A stretch of 64,000 nucleotides of DNA, from the NCBI GenBank assembly GCA_965220055.1, contig CBDCPE010000004.1:558001-622000 (forward strand). Reading direction: 5' to 3'. Below, piece after piece: positions 47,737 through 56,349 of this stretch. A program made the translations under genes and the position numbers. Each line of letters begins with the position of its first letter. Position 1 is the stretch's first letter. This DNA comes from Bin87 sp965220055 (GTDB lineage: Bacteria > Chloroflexota > Dehalococcoidia > Lucifugimonadales > UBA3495). The notes under the pieces are model-generated. The model made no database searches and was not told where the DNA came from. It was given only the letters and a program-made list of their open reading frames with translations.

Positions 47737-48054
47737 AGCCGAAAATGGGGGCCGCCGCGATCTCCATTAGCAGGGAAGTATCGATGTGGACACCGCCGGC
47801 CAAGAGGCCACGGCAGTCGCAACAAACCCTGCCGGAAGTGTGGATACTTCACTCACGAGCAAGCAATGAGGGGTAACCGGAAATCCCATGCTGTGCGCCG
47901 ATGGAATAACCGAAGATGGCACGCCCGTATTCGCTCACTCCGTTACAAGCGTGGGCTCACTATGAAAACGATTGCCGCCATCGTGGGATGCTGTGAAAAG
48001 ACAGTGCGTAACGTACTCAAGCGCGTACCCATTTGGAAGCTGGTACAGGCTTAG
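47737..48054 (+). CDS. small HTH/zinc protein, 5' end removed by IS66
   Basis: Frame ends at TAG 48052-48054; an internal ATG at 47866 would give 62 aa. Visible: RCGHRRPRGHGSRNKPCRKCGYF (paired Cys/His, possibly metal-binding), a basic region (RRWNNRRWHARIRSLRYKRG) and a helix-turn-helix LTMKTIAAIVGCCEKTVRNVLKR. Probably a phage regulator or early protein whose start lay beyond the IS66 end. 48055-48337 shows no gene. Confidence 0.5.
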   Translation, partial: SRKWGPPRSPLAGKYRCGHRRPRGHGSRNKPCRKCGYFTHEQAMRGNRKSHAVRRWNNRRWHARIRSLRYKRGLTMKTIAAIVGCCEKTVRNVLKRVPIWKLVQA

Positions 48055-48337
48055 CAACACGAGCCCGGTGGATTGGGCAAGCGAATGATCCGCCTTGCCG
48101 AGCAAGCGGTAAATTGCATATTACCCATAGGTGGTGCGGGGGGCGTACCCGCGATAGCCGTCCGCTGCCACCGCTGTACTGCACCTGCCCACGCTGCCCA
48201 TAGCCATCTGCCGGCCAGCCATCGTGCCGTCATTGGAGCACAAAGACTACGGAGACTGCGAACCGGCATCCTGCCAGACTGCGCTGCTGAAACAGGGGTG
48301 CTCAAAATGAGCAGGTCCGTACCGAACAGGAGACTAG

Positions 48338-48541
48338 ATGATGACAGTGCCCGACCCGAACAGTCTATCCATGCAATGGCTAAATCGGATGATTCAATTG
48401 GACCACGCGCCGCAACCCGAGCAGCAGGCGCATATTCAGGCTGGGTTGCAATCCACCGATCTGGAAACCCGCAAAACGGCACAAAATTTTATCGCTGGCC
48501 TAGAACGCCAGGTATCGGAGATGGACAATGACGACCATTAG
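48338..48541 (+). CDS. small phage-region protein, unknown
   Basis: 67 aa starting at ATGATG with AGGAGACTAG before it. Hydrophilic, helical (LNRMIQLDHAPQPEQQAHIQ, LETRKTAQNFIAGLERQVSEM). Overlaps the next gene by 14 bp, so cotranslated. Position before the terminase would suit a small terminase or accessory protein, but no HTH is evident. Confidence 0.55.
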   Translation: MMTVPDPNSLSMQWLNRMIQLDHAPQPEQQAHIQAGLQSTDLETRKTAQNFIAGLERQVSEMDNDDH

Positions 48542-48752
48542 CACCGGCGCCGGCCATACGATAAGCGCCGCTCACCTGGACGAATGCCCGCACGGTTGTG
48601 CGGGTGTCTATGCTATCTACACTTGCTTCGTTTGCAAGATCGTCGTCTGTGAAGTGCCCGGCTATCGCAATGACGAAGCTGGACTCTGCCCTGGCCTGAT
48701 CGATTGGGCGTTGCCCTGCTTCGGCAAACCAAACGCCGACGCCGACGGATAA
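48528..48752 (+). CDS. small Cys-rich phage-region protein
   Basis: 74 aa with GGAGATGGAC upstream. Seven Cys in pairs (CPHGC, CFVCKIVVC, CPGL, CFGK) suggest a zinc-binding knuckle: HLDECPHGCAGVYAIYTCFV. Overlaps the preceding small gene and precedes the terminase by 66 bp. Confidence 0.6.
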   Translation: MTTISTGAGHTISAAHLDECPHGCAGVYAIYTCFVCKIVVCEVPGYRNDEAGLCPGLIDWALPCFGKPNADADG

Positions 48753-48818
48753 GGTTCATTTGACCCGCCGAGCCGCTTGGGAAGCGCGAAGGGTACCGAC
48801 CGTGTAATCAGAGGTGTT

Positions 48819-50249
48819 ATGACAGTCCTACGGCCATTTCAGCGGGAGTTTGTACGCCGGGCGTTGGCTCCAAGGATCGATACCGCCGCACTTTCCATTC
48901 CACGGGGCAACGGAAAATCTTGGCTGGCGGCGCACCTGCTAACTCGTGCGTTGACGCCGGGCGATCCTTTGCACGTTCCTGGTTCGGAGGTTCTGCTGTG
49001 CGCTGCGTCGATTGAACAGGCTCGCCTTTGTTTCCGGTTTGTACGGGCCGACCTTGAACCGACCGGGTTTTATGGATTTCTTGACAGTTCAACTAGGATC
49101 GGCATTAGAGACAAGCGAGACAACACCCGTTTGAGGGTACTTTCCAGCAACGGCAAAACCAGCATGGGAATTGTCGGTTGCCCTTTGCTGGTAGCCGATG
49201 AACCTGGTTCATGGGAGGTCGGCGGGGGCACTTTGATGGCCGATGCAATTTTGACGAGCCAAGGCAAGCCAAATTCGCCGATGCGCGTCATTTTCATTGG
49301 GACGCTCGCCCCCGCTACGGGCGGTTGGTGGCATGATCTGGTTGCTGCCGGTTCCGGCGGGTCAACCTACGTTAAAACGCTCAAGGCCGATCCTTCAAAG
49401 TGGGACGAATGGAAGGAAATACGAAGAGTCAATCCTCTGTCCACCATCGATGCAGACTTTCGTCGAAAACTGCGGTCGGAGCTGGACGCCGCCCATGCTG
49501 ATACCAGATTGAAGGCAAGGTTTCTGTCCTACAGGTTGAACCTGCCAACCGCCGACGAGTCGGTAATGCTGCTGAATGTCGATGATTGGCAGCGGGTGAT
49601 AGACCGAGAGGTTGCTCCTCGAGGAGAAGGTGCGCCCGTGGTCGGGATAGACTGCGGAGGGAGTCGGGCATGGTCGGCGGCGGTTGCGCTGTACAGCACG
49701 GGCCGTGTGGAAGCCCTCGCCGTTGCGCCGGGCATTCCTGGGCTGGAAGCGCAAGAGCGGCGAGATCGGGTGCCGGCTGGCGTCTACCGGGCATTGCACC
49801 ATTTCGGGGCGCTACGGGTTGCGGAGGGTCTCTATGTTCCTCCGGTCGCCATGCTTACCGACGCTGTGCGGGAGCGTTGGGGTGAACCGCTATTCATGGT
49901 GAGTGACCGTTTCCGCGAAGGTGAGCTGCGTGACGCTGCCCCTGACATTCAGTTGGATTCGAGGGTAACGAGATGGTCGGAAGCAGCCTACGATATTCGA
50001 GCACTGCGGCGCATGGCTATGGACGGGCCGATGTCCTGTGACACCGAAAGTCAGCAGTTGCTCACTGCATCGCTGGCCGTGGCAATGGTCAAGAATGACG
50101 ATGCTGGCAATGTTCGCATGGTAAAGAAAAGCAGCGCGAACTTGGCTCGTGACGACGTGGCCTCCGCGCTGGTGTTGGCGGCGGGAGCCGTTGAAAGGCA
50201 CCAGCCGTGGGCAGTGTCCGAGACTCCGGCCTACTCCGGGTTCTTCTAA
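48819..50249 (+). CDS. terL: phage terminase large subunit
   Basis: 476 aa from ATG 48819 (AGAGGTG ribosome site; a TTG at 48777 gives a longer, unsupported start). RPFQREFVRRAL, Walker A SIPRGNGKSWLA (about 26-37), Walker B CPLLVADEPGSW (about 120-131), motif III VIFIGTLAP, and a C-terminal RNase H-like nuclease with VVGIDCGGSRAWSA (first acid) and the late ARDDVASALVLA (last acid). Packages phage DNA. Complete reading frame; stop overlaps the HNH start (TAATG). Confidence 0.88.
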   Translation: MTVLRPFQREFVRRALAPRIDTAALSIPRGNGKSWLAAHLLTRALTPGDPLHVPGSEVLLCAASIEQARLCFRFVRADLEPTGFYGFLDSSTRIGIRDKRDNTRLRVLSSNGKTSMGIVGCPLLVADEPGSWEVGGGTLMADAILTSQGKPNSPMRVIFIGTLAPATGGWWHDLVAAGSGGSTYVKTLKADPSKWDEWKEIRRVNPLSTIDADFRRKLRSELDAAHADTRLKARFLSYRLNLPTADESVMLLNVDDWQRVIDREVAPRGEGAPVVGIDCGGSRAWSAAVALYSTGRVEALAVAPGIPGLEAQERRDRVPAGVYRALHHFGALRVAEGLYVPPVAMLTDAVRERWGEPLFMVSDRFREGELRDAAPDIQLDSRVTRWSEAAYDIRALRRMAMDGPMSCDTESQQLLTASLAVAMVKNDDAGNVRMVKKSSANLARDDVASALVLAAGAVERHQPWAVSETPAYSGFF

Positions 50250-50527
50250 TGAGTCGGCACCACGCGCGCGTAGGCAAACGTTCACAGGGTCGGTTTCGAC
50301 AGGAAGTGCTCATCCGCGATGGTTATCGCTGCCAATCGTGCGGCAAATTGGGAGGTCGACTCGAAAGTCATCATGTAGTACCCCTGGAGGAAGACGGGGA
50401 GCATCATGCTGACAACGGGCAGACACTATGCCGTGATTGCCACTTTGATGCTCACCGACCCAGAGCGATAGACCCGGAGCGTTTGGCTTGGCAAAAGGTG
50501 TTGACAGAAATAAGTCAGTCAACCTAA
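50249..50527 (+). CDS. HNH endonuclease
   Basis: 92 aa. RDGYRCQSCGKLGGRLESHH, VVPLEEDGEHHADNGQTLCR, DCHFDAH: two CxxC pairs around the beta-beta-alpha-metal HH...N...H core. Many siphophages carry an HNH nuclease next to terminase that aids packaging cleavage. Translationally coupled to the terminase. Confidence 0.88.
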   Translation: MSRHHARVGKRSQGRFRQEVLIRDGYRCQSCGKLGGRLESHHVVPLEEDGEHHADNGQTLCRDCHFDAHRPRAIDPERLAWQKVLTEISQST

Positions 50528-50538
50528 TAACTCGGCTC

Positions 50539-51970
50539 GTAACAGTTCAGAGTTGAGGGGAAGTGAGCAGTTGACGGCAGGCAGCGATGGGGTTGAGAGC
50601 TTGTGCTCGCCAGGTGCCGAAGATTGAGGCCAGCGTCATCTTGGTGTCGGTGCCCTGCGCTGAGCGGGTGCCCCCGCTGACCTTGCGGCTGACCACCAAA
50701 TGGCGCAGGCTGCGCTCGGCGGCATTGTTGTCCGGCGGCACTTCCGGTTGGGCCACGAAGACGAAGAGTTCCTTGATGTGCTTCTCCATGCGTCGGCACA
50801 GTCTGGCCGGGACGGCCGACGGGTCGTCCCGGAATGGACGGCAGAGGGCCAGCAGTCGCCTTTCCAGGGTCAGTTGGGCGGTGCGGCGTGGTGGTTCTGA
50901 AGGGTGGGTAAAGGTCGTGGCCTGACGGTAGAGTTGGTGGACGGCGTCAGCCCACTGGGCCAGTGATCTATCATCAGGGTAGAGGACACGCAGGTCGTGG
51001 ATGTCCCGCAGCAGGTGAGCCCAGCAGCGTTGCTTGGGAGCGTCGTAATGGTGGTAGGCGGCATAGAAGTCGCTGACCAGCACGCCAGCAAACTCCTTGC
51101 CCAGGACTTCGTCGACCACGGCCTTGCCCCGACCACGCCGCAGGAAGTACCGCTGGTCGGAGGTGCTGAAAGTCCACACGTAGCCGTTGTGTCCGTCTTC
51201 ACGCCAGCCGGTCTCATCGGCGTGGACCACTGGGCTGCCGCGGACGCGCTCCAGTATGCCCGCCAGTTCGGTCTGCGCTTTGCCCGCCACGGTGCGTGTG
51301 GCATTTACGATGGCGCCCAGGCTGAGGCGCAGCCCGTGCACGGTGTCCAGGTACCATTGGATGGTGCGTAACGGCAGCCTGGCCTCCTCCCGCAGGGCTG
51401 CAATCAGGCTGATGACATTGACCCCCAGACGTTGCTTGCCCATCACCACGCCGTCCAGTTGTGCTTTGGGAACACAGCAGCGTCGGCACTGTGGACAGGT
51501 GCGGGCCAGGTAAACGTGCTCGGTTACCTGCGCCGGAACCTGGGGCAGGTCGATGACCTCCCGAGTGCGCTGGGCCCAGCCTCCGGACAAGTGGGTCCCG
51601 CAGTCGGGACACTGCTCCACCACATGCTCCACTCGGTGGGTGGGCGTCATGCGGGATCGGGCAAAGCCGTGAAACCGGGGTTTGCGTGGCTCCTTGGGAC
51701 GTGCTGGCTCCCGGTCCGCTTTGGGCTTCAGACCGGGCATCCGGCGGGAGCTTTGGGGTTTGGCTTGGCCTTCCAACTGGGCAATCCGCTTCTCCAGCCG
51801 CTCGATGACGGCCTGCTGTCGGACTATGATGCCAATCAGGACATCCCGGTCGGCGGTCCTGAGATTGATTTCGGTATCCATCCCAGTTATATGACATAAC
51901 CACCGCCCCCAAAGCCAGCCACCCGCAAACCAAGTTCGCCCAATTCACCCCACCAACTCTGAACAGTTAC
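50539..51970 (-). mobile_element. IS66-family element, copy 2, with 8-bp target duplication
   Basis: 1432 bp, ends GTAACAGTTCAGAGTTG and CAACTCTGAACAGTTAC, flanked by CTCGGCTC at 50531-50538 and 51971-51978, the 8 bp expected for IS66. It separates the HNH gene from the structural genes. Confidence 0.95.
50547..51881 (-). CDS. IS66-family transposase (single-gene, ISBst12-like)
   Basis: 444 aa, intact. N-terminal coiled coil (IIVRQQAVIERLEKRIAQLE), zinc ribbon CPDCGTHL...CPQCRRCC, DDE core HADETGWREDGHNGYVWTF, GVLVSDFYAAYHHYDAPKQR and PDNNAAERSLRHLVVSRK. No tnpA/tnpB accessory genes, which defines the short IS66 group. Could act in trans on copy 1. Confidence 0.92.
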   Translation of the reverse strand: MDTEINLRTADRDVLIGIIVRQQAVIERLEKRIAQLEGQAKPQSSRRMPGLKPKADREPARPKEPRKPRFHGFARSRMTPTHRVEHVVEQCPDCGTHLSGGWAQRTREVIDLPQVPAQVTEHVYLARTCPQCRRCCVPKAQLDGVVMGKQRLGVNVISLIAALREEARLPLRTIQWYLDTVHGLRLSLGAIVNATRTVAGKAQTELAGILERVRGSPVVHADETGWREDGHNGYVWTFSTSDQRYFLRRGRGKAVVDEVLGKEFAGVLVSDFYAAYHHYDAPKQRCWAHLLRDIHDLRVLYPDDRSLAQWADAVHQLYRQATTFTHPSEPPRRTAQLTLERRLLALCRPFRDDPSAVPARLCRRMEKHIKELFVFVAQPEVPPDNNAAERSLRHLVVSRKVSGGTRSAQGTDTKMTLASIFGTWRAQALNPIAACRQLLTSPQL

Positions 51971-52066
51971 CTCGGCTCACTCATAGTGGCCGATATTGGC
52001 CTAACGTGGTATACTGGTATTATGGTGACGTTTGGTGAGTATGGCTGACCGCCGGTTTTAGACCGT

Positions 52067-52702
52067 TTGATTACCATAAATGGTAGTCAAGTGTGGGCTG
52101 CGCGTAGAGACTTGACCGCACGGGATGTGGTTTCAACAAGCCAGACATTCGAGCAAGTCTCGCTCACTTATTCGAGGTTCATTGTCCGGGCCGGGATCGT
52201 TCTAGAACTGGGGTCAATGTTTGTCGACGACGACGGCAATGATCGTCGGATTGAAGGCGTTTCCGAGCTAGGCCGCAGCAGGTTCGTTGAGATACTGGGG
52301 CGCACCTTGTCACTAACCCCGGTTGACCCCATGACGCCGGAAATGCCGGTATCTGGCGCAATCTATCGCTGGGACAGACGTACCGGCCTGACTGCTTCAC
52401 CGTCAAGAGACGGAGCCTATCAGATATGGATATTGAACAACACTAACAATCTGTTGGTAAACGACGCTGACGCCGACGGTCAAGCGTTCTCTGCTTTTGA
52501 GGTGGGCCAGACGCTTGCGATGGTATTCACCAATGGGTACACGGTAACGGTAACCGTGGCGACTGTGGACACTTGGCGAGGATATGGCGGGCAAAGTTCC
52601 GGGCCATCCTGTACGTTTACGCCGACCATTGACCAAACGGAACTAGACCTAACGGACTTTGGCAATCTCAGTGTGGGCGTAACAATCACGATAACCAGTT
52701 AG
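52067..52702 (+). CDS. phage structural protein candidate, unknown
   Basis: 211 aa with a TTG start (no ATG fits; a stop lies 8 codons upstream). First half LTYSRFIVRAGIVLELGSMF, DDDGNDRRIEGVSELGRSRF resembles the beta-barrel of head-closure or head-tail adaptor proteins; second half is beta-rich (AYQIWILNNTNNLLVNDADA, NGYTVTVTVATVDTW). Located 10 bp before the capsid gene, where a decoration, protease or connector gene would be expected. Identification tentative. Confidence 0.5.
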   Translation: MITINGSQVWAARRDLTARDVVSTSQTFEQVSLTYSRFIVRAGIVLELGSMFVDDDGNDRRIEGVSELGRSRFVEILGRTLSLTPVDPMTPEMPVSGAIYRWDRRTGLTASPSRDGAYQIWILNNTNNLLVNDADADGQAFSAFEVGQTLAMVFTNGYTVTVTVATVDTWRGYGGQSSGPSCTFTPTIDQTELDLTDFGNLSVGVTITITS

Positions 52703-52712
52703 GAGGATAGCC

Positions 52713-53535
52713 ATGCTTGAAAGTCAGAGCCTTGATTGCAAGAAAGTTGAGTTGAGGACGGCAATGGACAGTATTGACCCGGATACGGGCGATGCTGACG
52801 AACTGCTGAAACTCACGGTTCAGTACCGGAGAGTGGACGCCCAGTACGGCGCGGCCATCGTGAAGGAAGCGCACGACCTGGAAATGGCTCGCCGGAATGG
52901 TGATCTTGGCGACAGTCAACAACGCGAGATGGACGCCATCGGGAGCGGGGTCGGGTTTGGCGATTACATTCGCGCTGCCTTGAAAATGCGTTCCGCAGAC
53001 GGTGCGGCCGGCGAGTGGAACGCCGCGCATGGCATTGGTCCTCGTCAGTTCCCTTTGAGCATCCTTGCTCCGGCTCCGGTTCAGATGCGCCAGACTACCG
53101 CCGTCGACGGCCAGGCCAATCAGCGGCGTTGGCTTGACCGGCTGTTCGCCACCAGCGCGGCGGCTCGGTTGGGTATCACGATGGAGTCGGTCCCGGCTGG
53201 CGTGGCATCCTATATGACTACCACGGCGGGCAGCACGGCAGCGCAGCGTGCCAAGTCAGAAAGTGCTACGGCTGCCGCGTATGCCGTTGGCGTTGCGGAG
53301 ATGAAGCCTAAGCGCAATGCCGTCCATCTGATCTACAACATCGAAGATGCTGCCCGACTGCCTGGTTTGGCCGATGCCTTGCGCCGCGATATGGCGTCGG
53401 AACTCATGCAGGCCGTCGACAAGGCGATCTTCGTTGGCGACGCCGGGGCAACCGGAACCGATGCCGACATCGTCGGACTGAGCACCTACACCTCGTTGAC
53501 CGAAAGCGAGATTACGCAGGCCAACAAAATCCTAG
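52713..53535 (+). pseudogene. phage major capsid protein (HK97-like), cut by IS5
   Basis: AGGAGG-preceded ATG. N-terminal helical delta-like domain (about 1-75), then FGDYIRAALKMRSADGAAGE, RRWLDRLFATSAAARLGITM, GSTAAQRAKSESATAAAYAV, KPKRNAVHLIYNIEDAARLP, FVGDAGATGTDADIVGLSTY, the order of a HK97-fold capsid. The IS5 enters after ANKIL. Beyond it (from 54396) an open frame LSGRRAGWADAPVTLDLRRR continues to a TGA overlapping the next gene, but two bases are missing for an in-frame join, so the 3' end is also damaged. Confidence 0.72.
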
Positions 53536-54391
53536 GGGGTGTCGTCAAAACAGTGAGAGGGTGGTAAATTGCCGGTAACAGGGAGAGTGTGGAAGGTGGG
53601 GAGTATGACGGCAGCGCACCGGCGCCACGATATGACAGACGGTGTTTGGGAGCGGCTGAGGCTGTACCTGCCCGGGGGAGCAGGCAAGAGAGGTCGGCCG
53701 GCCCATGACAACCGGCGGTTTATCGACGCCGTTTGCTGGGTTCTGCGCACCGGCGCTCCCTGGCGCGATTTGCCCCCGGACTACGGAGACTGGAAGAACA
53801 CCCACCGCCGCTTCTGCCGCTGGCGGGACCGGGGTGTGTGGGCCGGACTGTTGGAGGAAGTGATGGATGACCCTGATTTCGAGTGCCTGATTTCGAGTGG
53901 CTGATGATAGACGCCAGCTACATCAAGGCCCATCCCCACAGTGCCGGCGCTCGGGGCGGAAATCAGGCTATTGCCCGCACCAAAGGGGGCTGAACAGCAA
54001 GTTGCACCTGGCGGTGGGCTCCCACGGAATGCCGGTAAGGCTGGCGGTTACTGGAGGCACGGTGGCCGACTGCTCTTTGGCGTTGCCCCTGATCGAGGGT
54101 ATAGAGGCGGAGTGTCTGCTGGCGGACAAAGCCTATGACACCAATGAAATCATAGCCACCGCTCGGGCATCGGGAATGAACCCGGTGATACCGCCCAAAA
54201 GCAACCGGAGGGAAAAGCGGGACTACGACCAGGCACTGTACAAGTTGCGGCACTTGGTGGAGAACGGATTCTTGGACTTCAAGCAGTGGTGCGGAGTGGC
54301 GACCCGTTATGCCAAGAGAGCGGCGTCATACCTGGCCATTGGCCAACTCCGGGCAGTGATGATCTGGAGCAAACTCTTTTGACGACACCCC
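53536..54391 (+). mobile_element. IS5-group element in the capsid gene
   Basis: 856 bp, perfect 15-bp ends GGGGTGTCGTCAAAA, flanked by CTAG at 53532-53535 and 54392-54395, the CTAR target of the IS5 group. Confidence 0.92.
53605..54382 (+). pseudogene. IS5-group transposase with tandem duplication
   Basis: ATG 53605: MTDGVWERLRLYLPGG, RRFIDAVCWVLRTGAPWRDL, DYGDWKNTHRRFCRWRDRG. At 53872-53899 CCTGATTTCGAGTG is doubled, breaking VMDDPDFEWLMIDASYIKAH. A second frame change follows at a AAAGGGGG run near 53981, where -1 frameshifting or a lost G gives TKGGLNSKLHLAVG, then LLADKAYDTNEII and LRHLVENGFLDFKQW. Inactive because of the duplication. Confidence 0.8.
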
Positions 54392-54529
54392 CTAGGATGT
54401 CCTAAGTGGGCGGCGTGCTGGCTGGGCCGATGCACCTGTTACATTGGATTTACGGCGTCGCTCTGCTGAAATTGGCATCAACGAACGGGTGGCGTGCAAA
54501 GAGGAGTTTACGAAGGAGACGTTGTTTGT

Positions 54530-55657
54530 ATGACCTCGGCTGACGAAGAACATCAACTGGAACGGCTACTTGTTCAATACATAAGGGTTGAGGAGGTGTT
54601 GTACGGGAGCGTGTACCCCTTGCGAGTGGACGCCTCCCAAGTGACAGGCGAAGTTACTTTGGGGAAATGGAAGTCTCCCTTTGTGGTCTCGAAGCAGTTG
54701 GGTAAGCACGAGATCATCTACGGCAGCGTTCCCCATCACATACACGAAGCTGCCAGACCGATTTTTCGGATGGAAGCTCTCCAAAAGGAGTTGACGGAAT
54801 CCCTTCCCTCGGAAATTCGCTCATCTTTGACCGAATCTCGGTCCGGCAACGAGATTATTTTTACCTCTCCAGCGAGCGAATTCTCTCCGTTGTTCCTTTA
54901 CAAGCAGGATGAAATAATCAAGGATGCAATGTTGATGTCTGCCCTGCCAGTACGAGCGCTCGTGGAAATTTTCAGCGGCAAAGGCAATCGCATCGTGCCC
55001 AACTACGATTATGAAGGCAACCGAACCACCGGAGTATCAATGCAGCAGTTGTTCCACGCGCTCTGCCACCACAGGTACTGCGTGGTTTCAGGGGGCTTCA
55101 TCCACGACATTTTCTCCGGTGAGGACGTGCCGGGATTGCCCGACTTGTTCGGGACGAAGATCAAGGTGGAAGAACTCTTAACCGAAGTCATTGGCTTCCT
55201 AGACGGGATAACTGTCAATGATTTCGTGGGAATGTTGCGTAGTCGGCTGGAAAAGCTGACCATCGACTCCAAGGCGAGAGACATTATTTTCGCCCATCAG
55301 AACGTCTACGCTCTTGCGGATGTCGTTAGGGACAGGCGCGGGGATGCGAGGTTTTCACCCTTCTCGGATTATCTCTTCAGCCGATTTACGGCTGATGAAA
55401 GCCGGGAAATAGAGGCGGCGGCGGGCAAGTCCACGGTTACGCTGAAGCGGCGATTCACTCTACCGAGATTCAAGATAGGATCTGACCTCGATGCAAAGGT
55501 CGTTGAGATGAGCATCACCATCAATGACAAGCAAGAGATGTTCGAGTTCAGTCAACCGGAGCTCTTCGATAAATTAACCGCCACATGTGGAAAAGAGTCC
55601 ATCATCCCCATCGAAAGATTGCGCCAGCGGATTGAGGGCCTTGCCGATTCTGGTTGA
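54530..55657 (+). CDS. protein of unknown function at the prophage edge
   Basis: 375 aa; ATG 54530 overlaps the TGA of the upstream capsid-remnant frame (ATGA), so it was translationally coupled to it. No signal peptide or membrane helix. Predicted mixed fold: QLERLLVQYIRVEEVLYGSV at the start, VTGEVTLGKWKSPFVVSKQL, a Cys/His stretch FHALCHHRYCVVSGGFIHDI, HQNVYALADVVRDRRGDARF and a beta-rich end (FTLPRFKIGSDLDAKVVEMS). I recognise no family. It may be phage cargo (moron or anti-phage) because it sits at the end of the remnant, but that is inference. Confidence 0.6.
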   Translation: MTSADEEHQLERLLVQYIRVEEVLYGSVYPLRVDASQVTGEVTLGKWKSPFVVSKQLGKHEIIYGSVPHHIHEAARPIFRMEALQKELTESLPSEIRSSLTESRSGNEIIFTSPASEFSPLFLYKQDEIIKDAMLMSALPVRALVEIFSGKGNRIVPNYDYEGNRTTGVSMQQLFHALCHHRYCVVSGGFIHDIFSGEDVPGLPDLFGTKIKVEELLTEVIGFLDGITVNDFVGMLRSRLEKLTIDSKARDIIFAHQNVYALADVVRDRRGDARFSPFSDYLFSRFTADESREIEAAAGKSTVTLKRRFTLPRFKIGSDLDAKVVEMSITINDKQEMFEFSQPELFDKLTATCGKESIIPIERLRQRIEGLADSG

Positions 55658-56349
55658 TGGACGATTGCCGTGAACCCTTTGTAACGGGTGATGGCGACGA
55701 CGCGGATTGTTGCTCGTACGGCCTAATCTGCCGTTAGCCAGTCGATGTCGTAAGTCAGCAGGCAAGCCGAAAGGTGGGGCATTTCCCGTCGGTGGCGGGT
55801 GTGGCGTCGCGGAAGGGCTCAATTGCCGCCGGTAGACAGCTCATGGGTGCGTTTTATGGCCTCTGGAGTACCTTTGTGCACTTTCGTTACTTGAGGGCGT
55901 CCTATGGACCTTTTGAACGCAGGCGGTGGCGGCTGTTGTCTTCGTTGGTCCGCGACGGCTTCAACGGCCGTGCATCGTCAGGTGGGTGATGAACGGCACG
56001 GCCGCTGCGCTCTAGTCTCACCTCCATGTTGCGGAGACGGCGGCGAAATCCTGATATGCTCCCGACAAAAAGCCGGCCGCCTCTTTGGTAGGAAAAGCCG
56101 CCGTTGTAAATGAGCACGGCGGCAAACGCACGAGCTCCACACCCTGAATGGAGACTGGCATGCCCTCGCATCGTAACAGCGCAGAGGGGTCTTGAAACGG
56201 GTCCAGAGGGACGCCCCGCCTTGGGGACGGGAAAGAGCCTGTGCCCGTCTCGTCGGTGGTGGCCGTTACGCTTGGGAAGGCCCAGACTCCGTTCGTGGCA
56301 ATCGTTGGTGTTATGGAACGTGGCCTACGCTCTGGTGCCGCAGTGTGAC
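55658..56349. other. 692-bp stretch without a supported gene
   Basis: Several short frames overlap here on both strands with no ribosome site, motif or homologue that I recognise. The block 56150-56345 has the look of decayed coding or structured RNA sequence (GTTCGTGGCAATCGTTGGTG), but I could not fit any RNA family. Probably remains of deleted genes between the prophage and the decarboxylase. Confidence 0.4.

Noticed and set aside
56150..56345. Structured RNA or group II intron piece
   Set aside because: No domain V-like hairpin, no catalytic motif and no reverse transcriptase could be found.
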